Numbered from the stretch's first letter, positions 33,642 to 42,762 are shown. The stretch: DNA of 64,000 bases from Brevibacillus sp042683565 (GCF_042683565.1 NZ_JBHUJW010000031.1:1-64000), one strand, 5' to 3'. Numbers and translations are program-made. The notes: a model not told the origin generated them from the letters alone.

Positions 33642-34865
33642 GTGACAGAAGGAACAAAGCGAAGCACGCTGGCCCTGCTTGCCCTGGCGATCAGCGCGTT
33701 CGCGATCGGAACGACGGAGTTTATCAGCGTAGGCTTGCTGCCGTTGATTTCGCAAGACTTGAACATCCCGGTCACGACTGCTGGACTGACTGTTACTTTA
33801 TATGCGCTGGGTGTTACCGTCGGAGCACCTGTACTCACCTCGCTCACGTCGAGTTTGCCGAGAAAGACGCTGCTGTTCTGGATCATGATCTTTTTCATCG
33901 CGGGCAACAGTATCGCGGCCAGTGCGGGCTCGATTGCGTTGCTGCTCGTCGGGCGTGTCGTGTCCTCATTTGCCCACGGCGTATTCATGTCGATCGGGTC
34001 GACGATTGCCGCTGACCTCGTGCCGGAGGATCGCCGGGCGAGCGCGATTTCCCTTATGTTTACCGGGCTTACGGTCGCCACGGTAACGGGCGTGCCGCTG
34101 GGGACGTACCTCGGCCAGCAGCTCGGGTGGCGGGTTGCATTTGCCGCGATCGTTCTGGTCGGCGTCATTGCACTGATCGCCAATTCCCTGCTCGTCCCGG
34201 GGAATTTGCGCAAAGGAGTCAAGACGACGTTCGGCGATCAGCTGAAGCTGGTCACGAACGGCCGGCTGCTCCTCATGTTCATCATCACTACCTTGGGCTA
34301 CGGTGGGACGTTCGTCGTCTTCACCTACCTGTCGCCCTTGCTGACTGATATTGCCGGTTTCTCTGCAGCACAAGTCGCGATCATCCTGCTCGTCTACGGC
34401 ATTGCCATCGCAATCGGCAACGTGGCGGGCGGAAAGTTCGCGAACCGCAATCCCCTCGGAGCTTTGCTGGTCATGTTTGTCGTGCAGGCGCTCGTCCTGT
34501 TCATCCTGTTCGTTACTGTGCCGTTCAAGCTCGCCGGGCTGGTCACGATCTTTTTCATGGGCATCATGGCGTTCATGAACGTGCCGGGTCTGCAGGTATA
34601 CGTCGTCATTTTGGCGGAGCGGTACGTGCCGAGCGCCAAGGATGTGGCGTCGGCTGTCAACATCGCCGCGTTTAATGCGGGCATCGCGATCGGCGCCTAT
34701 CTGGGCGGAGTTATCACGGATTCGATCGGGCTTATTCATACGACATGGGTCGGGGGAATTATGGTGCTTGGCGCCGTCATTTTGACAGGCTGGAGCCGAG
34801 TATTGGAAGGCAAGGCTGGCCGTTCCAGGGTTAGCAAAAACCATAAGGAGGTTACGTGTTCATGA
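33642..34865 (+). CDS. MFS transporter (AraJ/YdhP-like)
   Basis: The 407-residue protein has twelve predicted helices and a typical start LALLALAISAFAIGTTEFISVGLLP, as in drug- and sugar-exporting AraJ/YdhP members. GTG 33642 follows AAGGAGG at eight bases. Its stop overlaps the start of the aldo/keto reductase gene (ATGA), making a two-gene operon facing the HxlR gene. Confidence 0.9.
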   Translation: MTEGTKRSTLALLALAISAFAIGTTEFISVGLLPLISQDLNIPVTTAGLTVTLYALGVTVGAPVLTSLTSSLPRKTLLFWIMIFFIAGNSIAASAGSIALLLVGRVVSSFAHGVFMSIGSTIAADLVPEDRRASAISLMFTGLTVATVTGVPLGTYLGQQLGWRVAFAAIVLVGVIALIANSLLVPGNLRKGVKTTFGDQLKLVTNGRLLLMFIITTLGYGGTFVVFTYLSPLLTDIAGFSAAQVAIILLVYGIAIAIGNVAGGKFANRNPLGALLVMFVVQALVLFILFVTVPFKLAGLVTIFFMGIMAFMNVPGLQVYVVILAERYVPSAKDVASAVNIAAFNAGIAIGAYLGGVITDSIGLIHTTWVGGIMVLGAVILTGWSRVLEGKAGRSRVSKNHKEVTCS

Positions 34866-35704
34866 CAACCAATCTGCAAGCTGCAACAACACTCGCAAAC
34901 GGAGTAAAAATGCCTTGGCTCGGCCTCGGCGTGTTTAAAGTACAGGATGGCCAGGAAGTCATCGAGGCGGTGCGCGCCGCCATCCGCAATGGCTACCGCA
35001 GTATCGATACCGCTGCCGTCTACGCCAATGAAGAAGGCGTTGGCGAAGGCATTCGCCTTGGCATGAAGGATGCGGGCATTACCCGCGAGGAGCTGTTCGT
35101 CACTTCCAAGGTATGGAATTCCGACCTTGGCTACGAGGCTACGCTGGCTGCTTACGAGACGAGTCTGAAAAAGCTCGGTCTGGATTACCTCGACCTGTAC
35201 CTGATTCACTGGCCGGTCGAAGGAAAGTACAAGGACGCATGGCGCGCCCTGGAAAAAATCTACAAGGACGGAAAGGTCAAAGCGATCGGCGTGTCCAACT
35301 TCCACGTACATCATTTGCAAGACTTGATGAAGGACGCGGAGATCAAACCGATGGTCGACCAGATTGAGTACCACCCGCGCCTCGCGCAAAAAGAGCTGCT
35401 GGCTTTTTGCCGGGAAAACGGCATCCAGATGGAAGCGTGGTCGCCCCTGATGCAAGGCCAGTTGCTCGACCATCCGGTGCTCAAAGAGATCGCAGAGCGC
35501 CACGACAAATCCGTCGCGCAAGTCATCGTGCGCTGGGATCTGCAAAACGGCGTCGTCACCATCCCGAAATCCATCAAGGAACATCGGATCGTGGAAAACG
35601 CAAATGTCTTTGACTTCGAGCTTTCCGCAGAAGACATGGCGAAGATCGACGCCCTGGATGAAGGCGTGCGCGTAGGTCCGGACCCGGACAATTTTGATTT
35701 CTAA
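34862..35704 (+). CDS. Aldo/keto reductase (YvgN-like)
   Basis: The 280-residue NADPH-dependent TIM barrel carries the active-site residues Asp in YRSIDTAAVYANE, Tyr in that same block, Lys in LFVTSKVWNSD and His in LYLIHWPVEG, plus the nucleotide site IPKSIKEHRIVEN. It resembles the glyoxal/methylglyoxal reductases of Bacillus. Taken with the HxlR regulator and the exporter it suggests a response to reactive aldehydes or quinones. ATG 34862 overlaps the MFS stop; GTG 34856 is an alternative. Confidence 0.92.
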   Translation: MTTNLQAATTLANGVKMPWLGLGVFKVQDGQEVIEAVRAAIRNGYRSIDTAAVYANEEGVGEGIRLGMKDAGITREELFVTSKVWNSDLGYEATLAAYETSLKKLGLDYLDLYLIHWPVEGKYKDAWRALEKIYKDGKVKAIGVSNFHVHHLQDLMKDAEIKPMVDQIEYHPRLAQKELLAFCRENGIQMEAWSPLMQGQLLDHPVLKEIAERHDKSVAQVIVRWDLQNGVVTIPKSIKEHRIVENANVFDFELSAEDMAKIDALDEGVRVGPDPDNFDF

Positions 35705-35737
35705 TCTGGCCTCTATGTATATCGAAGAAAGACAAGC

Positions 35738-35770
35738 AAAAAAGGTGCCTTTGAATAGGGCACCTTTTTT
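35738..35770. terminator. Terminator after the aldo/keto reductase gene
   Basis: AAAAAAGGTGCC pairs with GGCACCTTTTTT across a nine-base loop. Confidence 0.8.
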
Positions 35771-35774
35771 GCGT

Positions 35775-35879
35775 CCGCCGATTTTGCTGAAGCTGACGGG
35801 TACGAGCAGGGAAGAGGGGGCGCATTTGTTGAATCTTACCAATGGGAGAATCCGGGAAGCGATTCAGAAGTACAGTTAA
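35775..35879 (+). pseudogene. Possible C-terminal relic of an acyl/succinyl-CoA ligase beta subunit
   Basis: The frame ending at the TAA at 35877 reads LLKLTGTSREEGAHLLNL and then GRIREAIQKYS. This resembles the last 30 residues of SucC-type ATP-grasp CoA ligases (RLTGTNEEEG..LL pattern). Nothing upstream continues it, since a terminator lies there. The match is short and I hold it weakly. Confidence 0.25.
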
Positions 35880-35896
35880 TCCAGGAGGGGATTTCC

Positions 35897-37312
35897 ATGT
35901 TGCCAGAACACATTCGCTCCGAGCTGCGAGCTATCGTGGGCGAAAAGCATTGTCTGGATCGGCAGGAAGCGCTGGTCGCCTATTCGTATGACGCTACTCC
36001 GATGCAGCAGTCCCTGCCGGATGTCGTCGTCATGCCGCAAAGCGCGGAAGAAGTCCAAGCAGTCGTGCGGGTAGCCGCCAAGCATCAGATTCCAATCGTC
36101 ACGCGGGGAGCCGGGTCCAATCTGTGCGCAGGCACGATTCCGGTCGGCGGGGGCATCGTCCTCGTCCTGAACCGGATGAACCGGATCGTGGAAATCGACG
36201 AGCAAAACCTGACGATCACCGTACAGCCGGGCGTCCGCACTTCGGACATTCACCAGGCGGTAGAAGCGCGCGGTCTTTTCTATCCGCCAGACCCGGGCAG
36301 CATGGTCATCTCAACCATCGGCGGGAACATCGCGCTCAATTCCGGAGGACTGCGCGGCCTGAAATACGGGACGACGAAAGACTACGTGCTCGGACTGGAA
36401 GCAGTGCTGCCGAACGGCGAAATCATCCGCACCGGCGGCAAGCTGATGAAGGACGTGGCAGGCTACGACCTGACCAAGCTGCTGGTTGGCAGCGAAGGCA
36501 CCCTGGCGATCATCACGCAGGCGATCCTCAAGCTGATTCCGAAGCCGCAAACCCAGCGCGTCATGCTGGCGATGTTCGCCGACCTGTCACAGGCGGCTCG
36601 CTCCGTCTCGGATATCATCGCAAATCGGATTATTCCGGGGACGCTGGAGTTTCTGGATCAGGGGACGATCCGCGTCGTGGAGGATTTCAAGCAAATCGGT
36701 CTGCCTACGGATGTCGCCGCCATTTTGCTGATCGGCCAGGACGGCGAGCCCGAGTCGGTGGACCGCGACATGGAGAAGATCGCGGCGATCTGCAAGCAAA
36801 ACGATGCCGTCCAGATCAAGGTCGCGACGACGCCGGAGGAAGCAGACGAAGTGATGACGGCGAGACGCAGCGCCCTGGCCGCACTGTCCCGGCTGCGCCC
36901 GACGACGATTCTCGAAGACGCGACGGTGCCGCGCGCCCAGATTGCCCCGATGGTCGCCGCTATTCAAGAGATCGCGCAGCGGTACGGTCTGCACATTTGC
37001 ACCTTTGGTCATGCAGGTGACGGCAATCTGCATCCTACCTGTATGACCGATGCGCGCAATCACGAAGAAATCGAACGGGTCGAGGAAGCATTCGCGGAAA
37101 TATTCGCAGCGGCCATCGAACTGGGCGGCACGATTACTGGCGAGCACGGGGTCGGAATCGTCAAGGCGCCGTATCTCGAATGGAAGGTGGGTGCGGCAGG
37201 CATCGAAGTGATGAAAGGCATCAAGCGCGCTTTCGATCCGCACAACCTGCTCAACCCCGGCAAGATGTTCGCCAAAGAAACAAGGAACAGAGTGGTGGTC
37301 AGTCGTGCTTAG
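35897..37312 (+). CDS. glcD: Glycolate oxidase subunit GlcD (FAD-linked)
   Basis: The 471-residue flavoprotein has the FAD-binding type 4 domain (VTRGAGSNLCAGTIPVGGGI, then DPGSMVISTIGGNIALNSGG) and a C-terminal FAD-oxidase domain ending in GEHGVGIVKAPYLEWK and FDPHNLLNPGKMF. It oxidises a 2-hydroxy acid such as glycolate or D-lactate and passes electrons to the iron-sulphur partner. AGGAGGGG precedes the ATG. It overlaps glcF by eight bases. No glcE is present, as in the Bacillus ysfC-ysfD pair. Confidence 0.92.
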   Translation: MLPEHIRSELRAIVGEKHCLDRQEALVAYSYDATPMQQSLPDVVVMPQSAEEVQAVVRVAAKHQIPIVTRGAGSNLCAGTIPVGGGIVLVLNRMNRIVEIDEQNLTITVQPGVRTSDIHQAVEARGLFYPPDPGSMVISTIGGNIALNSGGLRGLKYGTTKDYVLGLEAVLPNGEIIRTGGKLMKDVAGYDLTKLLVGSEGTLAIITQAILKLIPKPQTQRVMLAMFADLSQAARSVSDIIANRIIPGTLEFLDQGTIRVVEDFKQIGLPTDVAAILLIGQDGEPESVDRDMEKIAAICKQNDAVQIKVATTPEEADEVMTARRSALAALSRLRPTTILEDATVPRAQIAPMVAAIQEIAQRYGLHICTFGHAGDGNLHPTCMTDARNHEEIERVEEAFAEIFAAAIELGGTITGEHGVGIVKAPYLEWKVGAAGIEVMKGIKRAFDPHNLLNPGKMFAKETRNRVVVSRA

Positions 37313-38666
37313 AGAAGCGTTGATCGACAAACTGGATTACGACGAGCTGTCCAACTGCATGCGCTGCGGCTTTTGCCAGCCCGCCTGTCCGACCTTTCGC
37401 GAGACAGGTTACGAAGCGGCGTCCCCACGGGGGCGGATCGCGCTGATGAAAGCGGTGGCGGACGGCGTCATGGAGCCGGACCAGGATTTTGTGGACCAGA
37501 TGAATCTGTGTCTTTGCTGCCGCGCCTGCGAGCCAGTCTGTCCGGCGGGCGTTCCCTACGGCCAGCTGATCGAGCAGACGCGGGAAGCGATCGAGGAAGT
37601 GCAGGCGCATCCGACATGGATCAAGCTCGTGCGCAAAGTCGTTTTCACGCATCTGTTCCCCCGGCAGGACCGGATGTATCGGCTCGGCAGCCTGCTGCGC
37701 TTCTATCAGCGCTCCGGTCTCCAGAAAGCGGTGCGCAGGCTCGGCATGCTCCGCATTTTGCCGAAGCAGCTGGGCGAGATGGAGGCGATCATGCCGGAAG
37801 CATCGGGAAAAGGGGTCAGAGACTATCTCGGCGCCACGGTCATCCCGGCCGTTGGCGAACGGAAACGCCGCGTCGGCATGTTCCACGGCTGCATCATGGA
37901 CGTCCTGTTCAGTGAGACCAATCTCAACACAGTACGCCTGTTGACGGAAGCCGGCTGCGAGGTCGTCATTGCCGAAGGCCAAGTCTGCTGCGGCGCCCTT
38001 CACGCTCACAGTGGAGAGCGTGAAGCCGCGAGAGAGCTGGCGCGGAAAAACATCGCGGCCTTCAGCGCGGCAGGTGTGGACGTGATCGTCTCCAATGCGG
38101 GCGGCTGCGGGGCCATGCTCCAGGAGTACGGACATCTGCTGGCGGAGGACCCGCTCTGGCAGGAAAAAGCGAAATGGTTTTCCGCACGCGTGAAAGACAT
38201 CAGTGAGCTGCTGGCCGAGCTGACCGATCCGGCGGCGTGGAACGCCCTGCCCCAGCCGATGCGCGTCACCTACCAGTCTTCCTGCCATTTGCGCAACGGC
38301 ATGAAGGTCACCAAAGAACCTGTCGCCTTGCTGCAGTCGATCCCCGGCGCGACTTACGTGCCTTTGCGCGAGGGCGACCGCTGCTGCGGCTCGGCAGGCA
38401 TCTACAACCTGATCCAGCCCGAGATGGCAGGCAGCCTGCTGGACGAGAAGATGGGCCACGTCGCCGCCACGCAGGCGGACATCTTGGTCACCTCCAACCC
38501 CGGGTGCCTGCTGCAGATGAAGGCTGGCATCAACCGGGCTGGCCTGGAGGACCGGATGGAAGCGGTGCACCTCGTAGATTTGCTGGCGAGAGTCCAGTTC
38601 GGGAAAAAAGCGACGTACGCAGGGCAATGCAAAGCGGCCGAACAGGCAGAGGTCGTCACGAAATAA
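37305..38666 (+). CDS. glcF: Glycolate oxidase iron-sulphur subunit GlcF
   Basis: The 453-residue protein has two 4Fe-4S ferredoxin motifs near the N-terminus (CMRCGFCQPACP and CLCCRACEPVCP). Two CCG domains follow (GCIMD, CCGALHAHSGE, NAGGCGAML; then SCHLRNGM, CCGSAGIYN, TSNPGC) as in GlcF, LutA and HdrD proteins. It starts at GTG 37305 inside the end of glcD. Together they form a membrane-associated 2-hydroxyacid dehydrogenase feeding the quinone pool. Confidence 0.92.
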   Translation: MLREALIDKLDYDELSNCMRCGFCQPACPTFRETGYEAASPRGRIALMKAVADGVMEPDQDFVDQMNLCLCCRACEPVCPAGVPYGQLIEQTREAIEEVQAHPTWIKLVRKVVFTHLFPRQDRMYRLGSLLRFYQRSGLQKAVRRLGMLRILPKQLGEMEAIMPEASGKGVRDYLGATVIPAVGERKRRVGMFHGCIMDVLFSETNLNTVRLLTEAGCEVVIAEGQVCCGALHAHSGEREAARELARKNIAAFSAAGVDVIVSNAGGCGAMLQEYGHLLAEDPLWQEKAKWFSARVKDISELLAELTDPAAWNALPQPMRVTYQSSCHLRNGMKVTKEPVALLQSIPGATYVPLREGDRCCGSAGIYNLIQPEMAGSLLDEKMGHVAATQADILVTSNPGCLLQMKAGINRAGLEDRMEAVHLVDLLARVQFGKKATYAGQCKAAEQAEVVTK

Positions 38667-38689
38667 AGCGGCGGATGCGCTGCCCGACC

Positions 38690-38875
38690 AGAAGCTGTGC
38701 AGTCCCGGTGGATGTGCAGGTCGTAGATGGACATGACTTCCATGGCATGAATGTAGGTCGAATGCTCATCCCATTCATTGAGCTGACCTTGGGGAGCCTC
38801 GATCGCATTCCAGGGTTCATTGGCGAGCAGCACATTCTGGTAGCGATGGCGGAAGTGCTCGGATGACCAGCGCGC
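38690..38875 (-). pseudogene. Aconitase (acnA/citB) relic with internal deletion
   Basis: The minus-strand frame reads FRHRYQNVLLANEPWNAIEAP and then LNEWDEHSTYI, which matches the mid-protein block of AcnA-type aconitases (WN.IE.P...WD..STYI). It then jumps to EVMSIYDLHIHRDCT, matching the block EV.SIYDAcmkYkedgTG that normally lies some 120 residues further on. Two aconitase blocks in the right order but with the intervening sequence missing show a decayed copy. There is no start, and the active-site cysteines are absent. An intact aconitase gene must be elsewhere. Confidence 0.6.
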
Positions 38876-38887
38876 CTGCGGAGAGTG

Positions 38888-40100
38888 TTACTTCACGTGA
38901 TCCAGCACGCTTTTGATGTTCGCGGCCGAGTCTTGGGCGATGGTCAAATTGTAGTACTGACGCACCGCCTGGTAGACGGCGTTTACGTTTTTGTTCGTCT
39001 TGCTTTTTCGGTAGGCGGAGATTTCTTTGGCGAAGCGGGGGTGATGGATGAGATCGCGGCTCCAGTCCCAGACCCGCGGTTTCAGAGCGTCTTTTCTCGC
39101 CTGCTCAAGCATTTGGGGGAAGCGCGAAATAAAATATTGCCTGATCGCCTTGTTTGCCTTGTCATATTCAGGAGTAGCCAACACATCAAAGGGAGAATCG
39201 GATATATACGGCTTCCCGTTGACGTAGATCAGCTCTCGGGCCTGCGCCGGCACCATCCCGGGCAGCAGCTTCACCTGATAATACTCCCATCCGTTTGCCG
39301 TCTTCTTGCCGGGGAGCACCAGCGTGATGAAGTTCGACAGCCGTTCGTACGCATACTCCTCGGGGTGTTCAAACGGTCCCGGCTCCATGCTGAGCGGCGT
39401 ATGGGGATACAGATAGCCTTTGCTGTCCACGACAAATCCGGGCAGGCCGACCTCTACGGCCCAGCGCACGGCTGTGTCGTCCGAATCTTTCAGGTCAATG
39501 CCCCCGTGATAGGGACGGATTTCGCCAAACACGCGGTAGAGGACGGTCGCAACGAACTGTTTCGTCGCGATCCCGTCGTCGATCTCCTCGGGTCTGACGT
39601 AGCCGGCATCGATGAGCGGCTGGAGGCGGGCGTTCATGTAGAGCTGGGCTCTTCTCTCCCTAAGCTCGCGGTCTTCATCTGAGTACGGTTCCGCTTGGGA
39701 GATACGTCTGTCGAGGTCATCCAGGTCTATACCCGCTGGGAAGGCAGGGGGGAGAATCGCCACGAAGTCGTACAGATTCCACAAAAATCCTTTTTTTGAG
39801 GAGGCGAACTCGCGATTCGTATCTAAGGCCAGCTTCCAATACGATCCGCCGCTGTCCATGTCGATAAAATAGTCCGTCTTTGTGTAAGTTCTTTTCAGGG
39901 CAGGCACCTGCGGGTTGGCGATGGAGACCATCTGCACATTCAAAAACAGATACTTTTCCGGATTCGGCGGGAGGCTTGTACGTGATGTGCGGGCTTGAAG
40001 CCGCTGCTGCAACTGCGGGCATCAGAGGCGAGAGCAGGAGGGCGGCAGTTAGGCAGAGCGAGCCAGCCAGCAGGGTGGCCATCATTTTGTTGCTGGTCAT
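38888..40100 (-). pseudogene. Frameshifted exported protein with SLH-like region
   Basis: ATG 40100 opens a clear signal peptide (LLAGSLCLTAALLLSPLMPAVAAAA) followed by HITYKPP. The rest of the protein continues in another frame (PNPEKYLFLNVQMVSIANPQ). Removing one base from the GGG run at 39969-39971 would restore a protein of about 403 residues. The mature part has a segment resembling an S-layer homology repeat (KQFVATVLYRVFG, DSDDTAVRWAVEVGLPGFV) and a Tyr- and Lys-rich C-terminus. A sequencing error in the G-run is an alternative to true inactivation. Confidence 0.65.
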
Positions 40101-40194
40101 GGTCCATCATCCTTTTGCATCATGATGTATGTTAGACGCATCAGAGGAGAGGGGAGTTTTGGTATATTTTACATTTTTTTCTAAACGATCAATG

Positions 40195-40239
40195 CAAAAA
40201 AAGCAAAGGACATCCTTTTCGGGAAGGCCCTTGCTTTTC
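40195..40239 (-). terminator. Terminator of the SRPBCC gene
   Basis: On the minus strand AAAAGCAAGGGC pairs with GTCCTTTGCTTTTTTT, 15 bases after the stop codon at 40254. Confidence 0.65.
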
Positions 40240-40253
40240 AAAATGGAACCCCA

Positions 40254-40712
40254 TCAGGTGTTGTTTGCTAAAAGCTCTGCCAGCCGATCCATGGTCTGTT
40301 CGGCCCCTGGGACGGCATATTTTTTCACCTTATCGAATACCGCTTCCGTTTCTTCAAAAACGGTGCGGTAGGTGAGTTTCGTCTTGCCATCCAGATCCTC
40401 AAAGCAGACCGTCGCCATAAAATGGGAAAATACAGCATGTTTGAAGACGATTCGCTCGAGATGAACGACTTCGACAATGACGTGCATGTTCGGATAATCA
40501 ACGTTGTCAGGGCCGTGCATGATAAACTCCCATGTTCCGCCGGGCATCATATCGAACTTCTGAAAAGTCGATGTAAAACCTCGAGGTCCCCACCACTTTG
40601 ACAACTGCTCCTCATCTGTCCAAGCATCAAACACCATCTCGCGTGGAGCATCAAATACGCGGGTGATCACAATCTCGCGTTCGCCTGCTTGTGCTGCGTT
40701 GTTCAGGCTCAT
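40254..40712 (-). CDS. SRPBCC (AHSA1-like) family protein
   Basis: The 152-residue protein has the START/AHSA1 fold marks VITRVFDAPREMVFDAWTD and LSKWWGPRGFTSTFQKFDMMPGGTWEF. Members bind hydrophobic ligands. The start at 40712 follows GGGAGGGATAAG. In this family such genes usually sit beside an ArsR regulator, but here the neighbours are relics of another SRPBCC gene and of a MerR gene. Confidence 0.88.
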   Translation of the reverse strand: MSLNNAAQAGEREIVITRVFDAPREMVFDAWTDEEQLSKWWGPRGFTSTFQKFDMMPGGTWEFIMHGPDNVDYPNMHVIVEVVHLERIVFKHAVFSHFMATVCFEDLDGKTKLTYRTVFEETEAVFDKVKKYAVPGAEQTMDRLAELLANNT

Positions 40713-40752
40713 GCTTATCCCTCCCAAATGATATAGACTCATCCGCCCAGTC

Positions 40753-40957
40753 CTATTCGAGAGCTTTCCCCAAGGCATCTAGCAACTCGTTCGTGCCATG
40801 CTCGCGAATTTTCGGCGTATCATGCCCATCAAAAAATGCCCCTTGCTCCGTGAAGATCAGCTTCGTGCCGCCCTCGGTCGGGAAGAGTTCAACCGTTGTG
40901 AGTGAAACGGAAATGCGCGTCTCGCCCGCATCTATGGAGTAGGTATAGACAATGCGT
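40753..40957 (-). pseudogene. C-terminal fragment of a second SRPBCC gene
   Basis: The frame reads RIVYTYSIDAGETRISVSL, then TEGGTKLIFTEQGAFFDG and a terminal NELLDALGKALE before the stop at 40753. This is the second half of an AHSA1-type protein. The first half is missing: sequence upstream is the end of the MerR relic. Confidence 0.65.
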
Positions 40958-40962
40958 TACGT

Positions 40963-41440
40963 TCATTCATCCTCTTCAACCAAGAAATTGCCCAGTACAT
41001 CCAAACACGCTCCCAACTCATTCGATGTTCGATGACGAGCTTTTCATGGTTTTTTTTCATGGCTTGCAATAGTTTGGTAAAGTCTTCAACCGTTACGGGA
41101 GCCTTTACTTGAATTAACTTCGATACATGCTGGAGTTGCTCAAGAAGTTTCTGCTGCAGCTTTATTTGCTCTTTAATCCGAGCCATTTGCAGGTCCCAAT
41201 CTCAAGCGTACTGATCAGCCCACCCTCCAGGAGAATCTTGATTTCTTCAAGGGACAAGCCCAATTCCTTAAGCGATAAAATCTGCTGTAGACGCAAAAGG
41301 TCGGATTCGTTGTACAGCCTGTGCCCGGCCTCTGTCTGATCGGACGGCGAAAACAAACCAATTTGATCGTAGAATCGGAGAGTGCGTACGGTGAGTCCTG
41401 TTAGTTTGGCAAGATCTTCTACCTTCCAATGCTGGCTCAT
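40963..41440 (-). pseudogene. MerR-family regulator with two frameshifts
   Basis: ATG 41440 with GGAG begins a MerR DNA-binding domain (KVEDLAKLTGLTVRTLRFYD, LLRLQQILSLKELGLSLEEI). After LEI near 41197 the frame breaks. The next frame continues with LQMARIKEQIKLQQKLLEQL and a helical linker. Near 41003 it breaks again, and a third frame gives DVLGNFLVEEDE and a natural stop at 40963. The pieces join into one TipAL-type regulator of about 155 residues. Both shifts are single-base changes. Confidence 0.7.
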
Positions 41441-41489
41441 AGATACTCCTTCGTTAGCGCTAACTTTTACCGATACTTTGATTATGAAA

Positions 41490-41508
41490 GATGACGTAAC
41501 GTAAGGTG
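41490..41508. promoter_or_regulatory. Candidate MerR operator
   Basis: Read on the minus strand, CACCTTACGTTACGTCATC resembles the CCTTACGTTACGT palindrome bound by TipA/BltR-type MerR regulators. It lies about 50 bases upstream of the broken MerR gene. Confidence 0.5.
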
Positions 41509-41697
41509 CAAGAGAAAGTTTTTTAGAAAACCGAAAAGGCCGTCCATTCGTATTTCAGAAGTTGTTTCATCTGTATTTTAACACAATATATGGAAGATAC
41601 ATGGGGAGTTAGCGTAACACCCGCTTCCAGTCTACTCCTTTATTTTCAAAGAACAGCTAGAAATTTAAGAAAGAAGACGGTGTGGGACCTCAATTAG

Positions 41698-41747
41698 TTG
41701 ACAAGGTCAAATTAAAAGTTGATAAAATCAACTTACTTTGATATGCT
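41698..41747 (+). promoter_or_regulatory. Promoter with two MarR-type operators
   Basis: TTGAC-AAG-GTCAA (41698-41710) and AAGTTGAT-AAA-ATCAACTT (41716-41734) are perfect palindromes with the same 3-base spacer and related half-sites. The second contains the -35 TTGATA (41719-41724), which stands 17 bases from the -10 TATGCT (41742-41747). Binding would block the promoter of the MarR-GNAT gene, so autorepression is likely. Confidence 0.65.
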
Positions 41748-41788
41748 GGATTCAGAGCAAAACTTTGCAAAGGCATGGAGGGGTCTCT

Positions 41789-42718
41789 GTGGAAAGGCTG
41801 TCCTACATAGAAAAAATCAGAAAGTTCAATCGTTATTACGCCAGCGTTCTCGGCAAGATCGACCAGGAAATTTACCAGCCGCCATTTCCGCTGACAGAAG
41901 CGAGGGTGATTGCAGAAATTCATTACAGACACGGCAGCACGGCTACCGAGATTAGAGAAAATCTGGGCATTGACAGAGGATACATGAGCCGGATGCTGCA
42001 GCGGTTTGAGGAAGAAGCGATCATCACCAAAAGTCAATCGCCGGAGGATAAGCGTCAATACTTGCTTGAGCTGACAGAGAAGGGCAGGGCGATTTTTGCG
42101 GAAATGGTGGAGCGGGCCAACCAGGGCGTCGGCAAAATGACGCAGCATTTGTCCGAGCGGGAGCTTTCCAGACTGGTCACCTCCATGGAGACGATCGAAT
42201 CCATTTACGCGGCAGAACGCGCATCCGACGTGACCATTCGGCCTTTTCGACCGGGTGATCTGGGATACATCGGCTACCTTCACGGGAAGTTTTACGACGA
42301 AAAATATCAGTTTGGACGAATTTTTGAATATTACGTGATGAAAGGGCTGGCCGATTTTCTCTACAATACGGCTGGCGGAGAAGTATGGGTAGCCGAAAGG
42401 AACGGGGAGATCATCGGCTCGATCGCCATCACAAAGGCGAGTGATACAGAAGCGCAGCTTCGCTGGTTTATTCTGGACGAACGGCACCAGGGCATGGGCA
42501 TCGGGAAAAAGCTGATGGAGACGGCTCTGCACTTTTGCCGGGAACGAGGCTACCAGCATGTGTTTTTGTGGACGGTAGCGACACTGGAAGCGGCGCGCCA
42601 TCTCTACCGCAAATACAACTTCCGGCTGACGGAGGAAAAGCCGAACGAGGAATGGGGCGGAACGAGGGTGATTGAGGAGCGATGGGAGCTCGATCTGTCC
42701 CGCAAGTCCGGTCAGTAG
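41789..42718 (+). CDS. MarR-GNAT fusion: transcriptional regulator and N-acetyltransferase
   Basis: The 309-residue protein joins an N-terminal MarR winged helix (residues about 1-140, STATEIRENLGIDRGYMSRMLQRFEEEAIITK and the wing SPEDKRQYLLELTEKG) to a C-terminal GNAT domain (about 150-305). The acetyl-CoA loop is DERHQGMGIGKKLMETALHF. GTG 41789 has GGAGGGG upstream. Such fusions are common in Firmicutes and may acetylate the ligand sensed by the regulatory half, which is inference. The paired palindromes upstream suggest autoregulation. Confidence 0.9.
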   Translation: MERLSYIEKIRKFNRYYASVLGKIDQEIYQPPFPLTEARVIAEIHYRHGSTATEIRENLGIDRGYMSRMLQRFEEEAIITKSQSPEDKRQYLLELTEKGRAIFAEMVERANQGVGKMTQHLSERELSRLVTSMETIESIYAAERASDVTIRPFRPGDLGYIGYLHGKFYDEKYQFGRIFEYYVMKGLADFLYNTAGGEVWVAERNGEIIGSIAITKASDTEAQLRWFILDERHQGMGIGKKLMETALHFCRERGYQHVFLWTVATLEAARHLYRKYNFRLTEEKPNEEWGGTRVIEERWELDLSRKSGQ

Positions 42719-42762
42719 AGGGGAGCAGCGTCCGCCGGGCGGCATAGCGGCGCGAAAACACC

